From Caballeronia mineralivorans PML1(12) (GTDB lineage Bacteria; Pseudomonadota; Gammaproteobacteria; Burkholderiales; Burkholderiaceae), in assembly GCF_001028175.1 (NCBI RefSeq), contig NZ_AEJF01000190.1:1-49651 (forward strand): 49,651 nucleotides of DNA, read 5' to 3'. The notes beneath the pieces were generated by a model that was given only the letters and a program-made list of their open reading frames with translations, searched no databases and had not been told where the DNA came from. The first letter of the stretch is position 1, and every line of letters begins with the position of its first letter. This document shows positions 7,953 to 14,993 of this stretch, piece after piece. The translations under genes and the position numbers were made by a program.

Positions 7953-10900
7953 CTACCCCTCCTGCGAGCCCTGAACATCGCCATTGGGTACCTCGGACTC
8001 GACGTTTGCCGTTACCTTGTCTCGCGTCATCGACTTCACCCGGCGTTGAATAAATCGCTGCCCCGACACCACGATATAAAACGCCAGCGGCGTGAACACC
8101 AGCCCCAGCACGGTCGCCGTAATGGCGCCGCCGAACACGCCAGTGCCGATCGATCGCCGGCTCTCCGCACCCGCGCCGCTCGACACGAGCAAAGGCACGA
8201 CGCCCAGCAAAAACGCCGCCGACGTCATCACGATTGGCCGGAAGCGCGCACTCGCCGCGGCGACAATCGCCTCCGCCAGCGGTGTGCCATCGGCGGATAG
8301 CGTGCGTGCGAATTGCACGATCAGGATCGCGTTCTTCGCCGACAAACCGATCACCGTAATCATCCCGACCTTGAAATAAACATCGTTCGGCATGTCACGC
8401 AGAAGCATCGCGATCACTGCGCCAATTACACCCAGCGGCACGATAGTGAGCACCGCAAGCGGAATGGTCCAGCTCTCGTAAAGCGCCGCGAGCGCCATGA
8501 ACACGGCGAGCAGCGACAAGCCGATCAGCACCGGCGTCAGGCGGGCAGCACGCGTTTCCTCAAGCGCCGTATCGGTCCAGTCGAAACCGACGCCCACCGG
8601 CAGCGCCTGCGCAAGCCGCTCCATTTCGGCCATCGCCGCGCCGGAACTTACGCCGTTGGCGGGACGGCCGCTGACATCGAGTGAAGGCGAACCGTTGTAA
8701 CGCGTGAGGACGGTAGGGCCGGTCGTCCAGTGCAGCGACGCCACCGATGTCAACGGCACCATCTGCCCCGCGGCGTTACGCACCGAGAGGTTCATGAGGC
8801 TGTCTTCCGTCATGCGCGAAGGCGCGTCTGCGGCGACCATCACGCGGCGCATGCGGCCGCCCGACGGGAAATCGTCGATATACGTCGAACCGAAAGTGTT
8901 CCCCAGCGCGTCGCCGATTTTGTCGAACGATACGCCCAGCGCATAAGCCTTCGCGCGGTCGACGTCCAGCACGATACGCGGCGCGTCGGGCAACGCTTCC
9001 GAATGCACGTCCGCAAAAGCAGGATTGGTGCGGGCTTTATCGAAAAGCTGTTCGCGCGCGGCGGTCAGCCCCGCAATGCCGATGCCGCCGCGATCCTCCA
9101 GCCGCATCACAAACCCTTCCGAATGGCCCATGCCCGGCACGGACGGCGGCATCTGGGCAGCGACGTCGCCATCCATGATCTTCGAGAGCGAGCGGTTCAG
9201 CGTGTCGCGCAGCGTGCCCGCGTCGGTATCGCGCAATGACCAGTCCTTCAAGTCGACGAACAACATCGCCACGTTCTGGCCGCTGCCCTCGAAGCTCCAG
9301 CCGACCACGCTCGTTATGTTCGCGACGGCAGATTCACGTTTCAGGATGGTTTCCGCCTGTTCGACGACCGCGAGCGTGCGCGCCTGCGTGGCGCCTGCCG
9401 GCAACTGCACCATCACCTGAAGCTGCGCCTGGTCTTCCTGAGGCAGGAAGCCACCCGGCATATGCAGATAAAGCACAGCGCACGCGCCGGCCAGCACGAG
9501 ATACACCACGAACATGGGGCCCGCGCGGCGCAGCACGCGCGCGACCAGTCCGCGATAACCACGCGAGGTCCAGTCGAAGGCCGCCGAAAAACCGAACGAA
9601 CGGCCACTGCCCGCGTGTGAAGCGTGCGCATCGTGTGATTGGTGAGCGCCATGCAGCCCATGCCGCAAGGCGTCGCGCGGCGGCGCTTTTAACAGGTTTG
9701 CACACAGCGCCGGCGTGAGCGAAAGGGCGGTGAACGCGGACACGAGAATCGACGCGATCATCGCGACCGTGAACTGCCGGTAAATCCCGCCGACACTGCC
9801 GGGGAAAAACGCCATCGGCACGAACACGGCAGTCAGCACAGCCGTGATGCCGACGATCGCGCTGCCCATCTGCTGCATCGCCCGGCGCGTCGCAGCGCGT
9901 GGCGCGAGGCCTTCCTCGCGCATCACGCGATCGACGTTCTCGACCACGACGATGGCATCGTCGACCAGGATCCCGATCGCGAGCACCAGCGCGAACATGG
10001 TGAACACGTTGATCGACATGCCGAGCACATAAAGCGCGAGCAGCGCACCGGTCAGCGCGACCGGGATGACCACGGTGGGCACCAGCGCGTAACGCAGGTC
10101 GCGCAGGAACAGCCACATGACGAGGAACACCAGCAGCACCGCTTCGAACAGCGTCAACGCCACCTCGTGCAGCGCGACGTGGACGAACTTGGAGCTGTCG
10201 AAGGGGATCTCCACGGCCACGCCCGGCGGCAGGCTGCGCGACAATTCCGCGAGCTTTGTGCGGATTGCGTCGGAGGTTTCCATCGCGTTGCCCTGCGGGG
10301 AGAGCCGGATGCCGACCGTTGCCGCGGGCTGGCCGTTCAACCGCGAAAACGACGCGTAGCTGTCACGGCCCAGTTCGACCCGTGCGACATCCTTTAGCCG
10401 TACGGCCGAGCCGTCCATTTGCGCCTTCAGCACGATCTCGCCGAATTCGGCCGGCGAGATCAATTGTCCCCTGACCGTGACCGATGCCGTCAGTTGCTGA
10501 CCCGTGACAAACGGCACGTCACCGAGCGTGCCGGCGGTGACCGTCGCGTTTTGTGCCGCGATGGCTTGCGTGACGTCGGCTGCGGCCAGGTTGTACTCGC
10601 GCAGTTTCATCGGGTCGATCCAGACGCGCAGCGCTTCGCCGGCGTCCCACAACTCGGCTGAGCCGACGCCCGGGGCGCGCTTCAGGTCGCGCAGCATGTA
10701 GCGGTTGACGTAGTCGCTCAGTTCCACGGAATCGCGCCGGCCGTCGGTGGACGTGAGCGCGACGAGCATCAGGAACGTGCCCGTCGACTTGAAGACGGTG
10801 ATGCCTTGCTGAACGACTTGTTGCGGCAGGCGCGACTCGATCTGCTTCATCCGGTTCTGGACATCGACCATGGCGATGTCCGGGTTCGTGCCCGATGAAA

Positions 10901-11180
10901 ACGTGGCCGCAATTTCGAGTTCGCCGAGGCTGTCGCTCGTGGTTTCGTAGTATTGCAAGCCCTCGGCGCCGTCCAGGCTTTCTTCGATCACGCTCGCGAC
11001 CGTGTTGTCCACGCTTTCCGGCGACGCACCCGGATACATCGCGGCAATCACGATGCGCGGCGGCGTCAGCCGCGGATATTGCGCGACAGGCAGAAACGGC
11101 GTGACCAGCGCGCCCGCCACGAAAATGGCCAGGGCGACAATCCACGCAAAAACCGGTCGATCGATGAAAAAAGACGGCAC
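7953..11180 (-). CDS. HAE1-type RND efflux transporter (AcrB/MexB-like), no adjacent adaptor
   Basis: A 1075-residue proton-driven inner-membrane exporter of the hydrophobe/amphiphile RND family. It starts MPSFFIDRPVFAWIVALAI, has the proton-relay pair Asp407-Asp408 in ILVDDAIVVVENV and a conserved lysine in GLSAKNAILIVQF. Two large periplasmic loops and twelve membrane segments fit the family. Start is GTG 11180 with AGGA close upstream. Unlike most HAE1 pumps, no membrane-fusion protein, outer-membrane channel or TetR gene adjoins it; it must borrow partners or act differently. The linker between helices 6 and 7 carries six histidines at exact three-residue spacing (507, 510, 513, 516, 519, 522). 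Confidence 0.93.
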   Translation of the reverse strand: MPSFFIDRPVFAWIVALAIFVAGALVTPFLPVAQYPRLTPPRIVIAAMYPGASPESVDNTVASVIEESLDGAEGLQYYETTSDSLGELEIAATFSSGTNPDIAMVDVQNRMKQIESRLPQQVVQQGITVFKSTGTFLMLVALTSTDGRRDSVELSDYVNRYMLRDLKRAPGVGSAELWDAGEALRVWIDPMKLREYNLAAADVTQAIAAQNATVTAGTLGDVPFVTGQQLTASVTVRGQLISPAEFGEIVLKAQMDGSAVRLKDVARVELGRDSYASFSRLNGQPAATVGIRLSPQGNAMETSDAIRTKLAELSRSLPPGVAVEIPFDSSKFVHVALHEVALTLFEAVLLVFLVMWLFLRDLRYALVPTVVIPVALTGALLALYVLGMSINVFTMFALVLAIGILVDDAIVVVENVDRVMREEGLAPRAATRRAMQQMGSAIVGITAVLTAVFVPMAFFPGSVGGIYRQFTVAMIASILVSAFTALSLTPALCANLLKAPPRDALRHGLHGAHQSHDAHASHAGSGRSFGFSAAFDWTSRGYRGLVARVLRRAGPMFVVYLVLAGACAVLYLHMPGGFLPQEDQAQLQVMVQLPAGATQARTLAVVEQAETILKRESAVANITSVVGWSFEGSGQNVAMLFVDLKDWSLRDTDAGTLRDTLNRSLSKIMDGDVAAQMPPSVPGMGHSEGFVMRLEDRGGIGIAGLTAAREQLFDKARTNPAFADVHSEALPDAPRIVLDVDRAKAYALGVSFDKIGDALGNTFGSTYIDDFPSGGRMRRVMVAADAPSRMTEDSLMNLSVRNAAGQMVPLTSVASLHWTTGPTVLTRYNGSPSLDVSGRPANGVSSGAAMAEMERLAQALPVGVGFDWTDTALEETRAARLTPVLIGLSLLAVFMALAALYESWTIPLAVLTIVPLGVIGAVIAMLLRDMPNDVYFKVGMITVIGLSAKNAILIVQFARTLSADGTPLAEAIVAAASARFRPIVMTSAAFLLGVVPLLVSSGAGAESRRSIGTGVFGGAITATVLGLVFTPLAFYIVVSGQRFIQRRVKSMTRDKVTANVESEVPNGDVQGSQEG

Positions 11181-11681
11181 ACGGGTCCTGTCGATTCAAT
11201 GAGGTTTATCGGAGGCTACCGGCATTCGCCGACTTTCGCCGGGGCCGTCGTGGCCGGGGTGCCGCACGAAGCCTGCCCCGTTTTACGCGGTGGGCCGCGC
11301 CGGGTTTCCACGCCACCTGTCCGGTTCACACGATCAAACCACGCGTGACAACTCAGGCAGGATCGCGCCCGGGATCACGCCAATCGTTACCTTGATTAAG
11401 CGAGCTTTGGAAATCGAGACGATGGGAGTTCGTCCAAGCTTCAGCGAACTGATCTTAAAAACATAAAATAATCGTGTCCAGCATTATTAGTTGTGGATCA
11501 CGGCTTTGCCAATGAAATTGCCGCTGAATCTCGCCGGATCGCGGCGCTTTTCATCATTGTTTAATATCGGCGGATGTTGTGATTATGTTTTTAATGCATG
11601 GACTATTATCGAATGTGATATCCGATAAAGATGGGTGTGGGAAAACCTGACCGCAAACTATTCACTTTGGATAATTGATTG
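11181..11681. other. Intergenic, no gene seen
   Basis: Between the RND pump start and the hairpin at 11682. The part from about 11455 to 11640 is clearly richer in A and T than its surroundings (for example AAAAACATAAAATAAT) and may hold promoters; no convincing reading frame or known RNA was found. Confidence 0.5.
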
Positions 11682-11709
11682 TCGACAGGCCGTGTTGGCG
11701 GCCTGTCGA
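11682..11709 (-). terminator. Hairpin downstream of the 73-aa ORF
   Basis: Perfect 11-base arms TCGACAGGCCG (11682-11692) and CGGCCTGTCGA (11699-11709) with a six-base loop, placed just after the minus-strand stop at 11724. The following bases on that strand are A/T-rich but lack a T-run, so it is a moderate intrinsic terminator or a transcript-end stabiliser. Confidence 0.55.
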
Positions 11710-11723
11710 TCCTTGCTGATCCA

Positions 11724-11945
11724 TCAACCCAAATGGGCAGTCTTGCCCAAAGCCGTTTTCTCGAGCATCGAGATGACGGCGTCGATATGGCCAATACGCT
11801 TGCGTTGAGCCGGCATGAGACTCATCGACAATACGGAGTCGACCCGTTTTCGCCAATAGGATAAAGACAGTCCGTGACTCGATGCAATCCGGTTGATGAT
11901 GTGTTCCAGATGCACAAGATCGGTTTCTATGAGTTGATGATTCAT
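11724..11945 (-). CDS. Small hypothetical protein, 73 aa
   Basis: The product begins MNHQLIETDLVHLEHIINRIA and looks like a compact all-helical soluble protein, with a SYWRKRVDSVL helix and a second MPAQRKRIGHIDAVISMLEK helix. The start at 11945 is chosen for the GGGGA sequence five bases upstream; the frame continues further upstream without a ribosome site. It has its own downstream hairpin. No family recognised. Composition and spacing make it more believable than the surrounding open frames, but it is unproven. Confidence 0.5.
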   Translation of the reverse strand: MNHQLIETDLVHLEHIINRIASSHGLSLSYWRKRVDSVLSMSLMPAQRKRIGHIDAVISMLEKTALGKTAHLG

Positions 11946-12405
11946 GGTGTTCCCCGGTCGCGCCGTCATTTTTTGCGGTCGCTGGTTATTGCCGTTCGGT
12001 TCAAGGCTTTTATATGCCTTGTAAAAGCCGCTACGGCTTGGCACCTCATTAAAATCCGGCCCTGACGAATTAAATGGAGAGCCGCTTCGCCGGTGTACTG
12101 GTCAATTCCCGGCTTGTAGTCCTTTATGCATGAGTCGTGCCACGGCGGGCCGCGCTCCGGGAAAACGCGGTCGGCCTTTGATGGACAAGGCTTAGCGGAC
12201 GATACGAAAAATGCCCGGCCGTGGATGTGGGGCTGTGTGCGTTACGGCGTTACGCCGTGCCACGTTACGCTCAACCGTGCGGTCACCGAGGCGCCCGAGA
12301 GACGCAAACCAACCGCAAACGATAACGCGCGGTCGCGGCGATTGACCGGAGTTTACGGGGGTAAGAGAAATTACATAGGAATGCAGTTGTATATGTCTGC
12401 ATAAA
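11946..12405. other. Intergenic, no convincing gene
   Basis: A plus-strand open frame at 12126-12404 has no recognisable features and is probably chance. A small stem ACGGCG-TTA-CGCCGT lies at 12244-12258. The last 100 bases become A/T-rich leading into the promoter of the glycosyltransferase gene. Confidence 0.4.
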
Positions 12406-12458
12406 TTAGATCTTATATAGGTCAGCACTTATAATGGCGCCTTCCTATCGCGGCGCCA
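12406..12458 (+). promoter_or_regulatory. Promoter with operator-like palindrome before the GT4 gene
   Basis: A perfect -10 box TATAAT lies at 12430-12435 with a poor -35 (TTAGAT, 12406-12411, 18-base spacer). The predicted start of transcription, about 12442, falls inside an inverted repeat TGGCGCC (12435-12441) / GGCGCCA (12452-12458). A weak -35 with a palindrome over the start site suggests control by a DNA-binding protein; this is inference. Confidence 0.5.
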
Positions 12459-12461
12459 CTC

Positions 12462-13655
12462 ATGAACAAGCTGGATTCGAATTTCCTGCCTGCGCGTCCG
12501 CGCGTCTTGTTCCACGTCAGTGACTTCGGCCGGGGTGGAACTGAAACAGCGCTGATTGCCTGGCTTCACGCATTGGATGCAGCGCACTTCGAGGTTGAGG
12601 TGTGCGTGTCGTTTCCGACCGATGACCTTGAATTTTGGCGTGATTCCCTGCCTGCCGGCGTGCCGGTGCATGTGCTGGCGTCAAAACCCTGGATGCATGC
12701 ACTGCATGAAATCAGGCGACAGCACAAACTTACGCGACGCATGAAGGTGGTGAAAAACGTCCTGACCTACGGCGTTTTACGTCCCCTGTTTCATCGCAAG
12801 ATCAAGGCGCTCGCGCGAAGCGTCGACGTCATCTGCGACTTCGACATGACGCTCAGGACTATCGCGGGAAAGTATGGCGTGTTGTGGCTCGGCGTGAACC
12901 ACTACAGCATTGCGGCGCGCTTTTCAGGTCTCAGGCGCAAGCGGATCGAACAGCGCGGGGCGCAGCTTGTCCGCTATGACGCGATCGCAGTGCAAACCAG
13001 TGAAATGCTCCGTGAAGGCATGCAGGTGTTCCCTTGCCTTGCTGACAAGCTGACGGAACTACCGAATATCATCGACGCAGATGCGCTGATGCGTCGCGCG
13101 CTCGAGCCGGCCCAGGTTCCGACATCGCCTTACATCGTCTCGGTGGCTCGCCTGGATGAAAGGCAGAAGGATCACAGAACCCTGTTGCAGGCCTATGCGA
13201 AGCTCCGCGAGTCGGGCATGACCTCGTGTGATCTGTGTATTGTCGGCGAGGGGCCGTTCCAGGGTGAGCTAGAAGCGTTGGCACGTGAACTCGGCATCGA
13301 TTCGACGGTTCACTTCGTCGGTTTCCAGTCGAATCCGCACCCGTACATCATGAGCGCGAAAGCGCTCGTGCTCAGTAGCCGTTATGAGGGCTTCGGAATG
13401 GTGCTTGGCGAGGCGATGGCGCTTAGGGTGCCAGTGATCTCGACGGACTGTCCTACTGGTCCGCGAGATTTGCTCGACCATGGGCGCGCTGGGCTGCTAG
13501 TGCCTGTCGGCGATGCGCTGGCGATGAGCGCTGCGATACGGAGGATTCTGACGGACACGCACCTGCGGGCGAGACTTATTGAACACGCTTTCGATCGAGT
13601 CAAGCGTTATCACCCAGTGCAGGCTGCTGAGAGGCTGATGGCGCTGGTGGGCTGA
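12462..13655 (+). CDS. Family 4 glycosyltransferase
   Basis: A 397-residue retaining GT-B glycosyltransferase. The N-terminal domain starts RVLFHVSDFGRGGTETALIAWL, the GG-loop that holds the sugar donor. The C-terminal domain has IVSVARLDERQKDHRTLLQAY, LCIVGEGPFQGELEALA, VHFVGFQSNPHPYI and SSRYEGFGMVLGEAMALRVPVISTDC, whose E-x7-E type signature contains the donor-binding acidic residues. It probably adds a sugar to a surface polysaccharide. There is no good ribosome site before ATG 12462 and the leader is short. The gene stands alone among accessory small ORFs, so it may have arrived separately from the 1-6 kb polysaccharide block. Confidence 0.88.
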   Translation: MNKLDSNFLPARPRVLFHVSDFGRGGTETALIAWLHALDAAHFEVEVCVSFPTDDLEFWRDSLPAGVPVHVLASKPWMHALHEIRRQHKLTRRMKVVKNVLTYGVLRPLFHRKIKALARSVDVICDFDMTLRTIAGKYGVLWLGVNHYSIAARFSGLRRKRIEQRGAQLVRYDAIAVQTSEMLREGMQVFPCLADKLTELPNIIDADALMRRALEPAQVPTSPYIVSVARLDERQKDHRTLLQAYAKLRESGMTSCDLCIVGEGPFQGELEALARELGIDSTVHFVGFQSNPHPYIMSAKALVLSSRYEGFGMVLGEAMALRVPVISTDCPTGPRDLLDHGRAGLLVPVGDALAMSAAIRRILTDTHLRARLIEHAFDRVKRYHPVQAAERLMALVG

Positions 13656-13679
13656 GCGGGACGGTGAGCAGCGCTTGGT

Positions 13680-13988
13680 TTATGCGAGCCCGCCATCCTT
13701 CACCCCTACATCAGCGCGATAATCCACTGCTTCAGTTGAAGCCTTTTTGGGAAGCAATTTACGAGAGTTGCGGACGATCGCTCCCGGCATGGCTTGACGA
13801 TCGAACGATCTGATGTCGATCGAATATCGCCTTGCTCTTCTTGCTGAGGTCGCTTCGGTCCCTTTTTCCCGAATGATCTGGGTTGAATTCAGGCGGAAGA
13901 TCGCGTGGACAGCGACGATGGCGAGACCAAGAATGGATAGTAAATACGTAACGAGCGGACCGATCATCGCCCCCAAAATTGCACTCAT
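13680..13988 (-). CDS. Hypothetical small membrane protein, 102 aa
   Basis: Last gene of a minus-strand run of four small ORFs. The first 33 residues (MSAILGAMIGPLVTYLLSIL onward) form one long hydrophobic helix, followed by a basic hydrophilic tail rich in Arg and Lys. AAAGGA stands four bases before ATG 13988, and only 12 bases separate it from the previous stop, supporting translation as part of an operon. No family recognised; a small phage- or island-borne membrane protein is one possibility. Confidence 0.5.
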   Translation of the reverse strand: MSAILGAMIGPLVTYLLSILGLAIVAVHAIFRLNSTQIIREKGTEATSARRARRYSIDIRSFDRQAMPGAIVRNSRKLLPKKASTEAVDYRADVGVKDGGLA

Positions 13989-14000
13989 AGAGTCCTTTCG

Positions 14001-14225
14001 TTAGTGTCGAACGATAGGTTGAAGATCAGCTTTGGCAGGGCCTCCACCTTTGGCCCCGTTGCGACGGGCGGCTTCTGCCTTGCTTGTGCTGCGGACGCGC
14101 CCGCGCGCTGCGGCGACGGCCCGCCTGGCAAGATCCACCGGAATCAGGCGGGCGATCAGGCCGGGGATGCTGATTGCAGCGATGTCGCTTTCACCGAACA
14201 CGAGCCCATCCCCTCCCGGAGTCAC
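14001..14225 (-). pseudogene. DUF2442-like protein, C-terminal half (probable frameshifted gene)
   Basis: A 74-codon frame opening at GTG 14225 inside the stop of the preceding ORF (GTGA overlap). The start, TPGGDGLVFGESD followed by ISIPGLIARLI, resembles the middle and end of DUF2442 proteins (a 'G.GL...D.DISV.GLL' pattern). It ends with a basic ARRNGAKGGGPAKAD tail, also common there. The upstream ORF supplies the missing N-terminal strands, so the two look like one ancestral gene broken by a single-base indel. The alternative is two coupled proteins. In this frame a TAG lies 16 bases before the GTG, so it cannot extend upstream. Confidence 0.5.
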
Positions 14226-14434
14226 GTAAGCCCGTGCCAGCTACGCGGCAAATCTTTCAGGGCGGGCACCTCTTTCGTATGGATGCGCAGTGTTAGCCCA
14301 TTGCTGTACGCCAACTCCAATACCCGAGCACTGGCAATGTACCGGGCGGATACTGCATGAGGCTCCGCTAGTGCCTGACGTCCACGCGCCAGCGCTTGCG
14401 TATAGTCATCCCGCGAAATTTTTTTGGCTGCCAT
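14222..14434 (-). pseudogene. DUF2442-like protein, N-terminal half (probable frameshifted gene)
   Basis: A 70-codon frame with an excellent ribosome site (GAGGAGGT) before ATG 14434. After a basic N-terminus (MAAKKISRDDYTQ) it has SARYIASARVLELAYSNGLTLRI, matching the two-strand start of DUF2442 domains ('A.Y.....L.L.LSNG..L'). It stops abruptly at LPRSWHGLT where the family normally continues into 'G.GL.W'; that continuation is found in the next frame at 14225. It begins three bases after the stop of the 108-aa ORF. The function of DUF2442 is unknown. Confidence 0.5.
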
Positions 14435-14436
14435 GA

Positions 14437-14763
14437 TCAGACCTCCTCTAGCCATTCAGTCGTGACGGATGTTCCCCAATTCACGCGTGCTTGCACGCCT
14501 TGTCCAGGGACATAGATGCCGCTGCTTTTGACCGCGGTGCCAGTTCTGACGCTGCCGGCAGGTAGTAGCAACACCTTCTTCGTGCGGCGTTGCTTCTGCA
14601 CGGGAGCATTATCCAGACAGACTGTTTGTTGAATCTGCCACCAGGATGCTCGGCACGTCAGGCGATTGCTGTGAATCTGCTTCGCCAATCGGTTCAGTGC
14701 GGTCAGTGTCGGCGCGTTGCGCAGGGGTTTGACATCCCGCAGCGAGACATCATCCGTCACCAT
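14437..14763 (-). CDS. Hypothetical protein, 108 aa
   Basis: First ORF of the minus-strand small-gene run, ending only three bases before the DUF2442-like ORF starts. The start at 14763 has GGAG six bases upstream. The product is soluble, with a helical N-terminal part (TALNRLAKQIHSNRLTCRASWW) and a basic linker (QKQRRTKKVLLL), then a probable beta-rich end rich in Gly and Val. No family recognised. Close spacing suggests co-expression with the DUF2442-like pair and the 102-aa membrane protein. Confidence 0.5.
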   Translation of the reverse strand: MVTDDVSLRDVKPLRNAPTLTALNRLAKQIHSNRLTCRASWWQIQQTVCLDNAPVQKQRRTKKVLLLPAGSVRTGTAVKSSGIYVPGQGVQARVNWGTSVTTEWLEEV

Positions 14764-14895
14764 AGAGAACTCCAAGCGTGCAGTCTATGCATCTCCCTTG
14801 CTCGCGCCGCGCTAGCCCCGTATAGCCGTTCCTAGCAGTTCCCCTCGGATTGCGTACGCTCGGGTAACGCCGAAAAAAGGCGCGCTGCCATCGGC

Positions 14896-14932
14896 GGGTA
14901 CCTCGGCCCAAATGGGTACCTAGATGGGTACC
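14896..14932. repeat. Three GGGTACC copies
   Basis: GGGTACC occurs at 14896-14902, 14914-14920 and 14926-14932 (steps of 18 and 12 bases) upstream of the small-gene run and downstream of rng. Each contains the palindrome GGTACC. It could be a regulator site cluster or chance; nothing else marks it. Confidence 0.35.
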
Positions 14933-14993
14933 CGTTCAGGTTTTTTGGTCCAGTGGATCAGCGTAAATCCTTATTGGGCAAGGATCCGGCGAT

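Noticed and set aside
11520..11560. Possible weak terminator CGCCG...CGGCG-CTTTT
   Set aside because: Only a five-base stem with four T; too weak to call in GC-rich DNA.
11606..11856. Two further short minus-strand frames over the 73-aa ORF
   Set aside because: They overlap the better-supported 73-aa frame and the hairpin, and have no ribosome site.
12126..12404. A 92-codon plus-strand frame before the GT4 gene
   Set aside because: No ribosome site, no family features, and it ends inside the A/T-rich promoter region.
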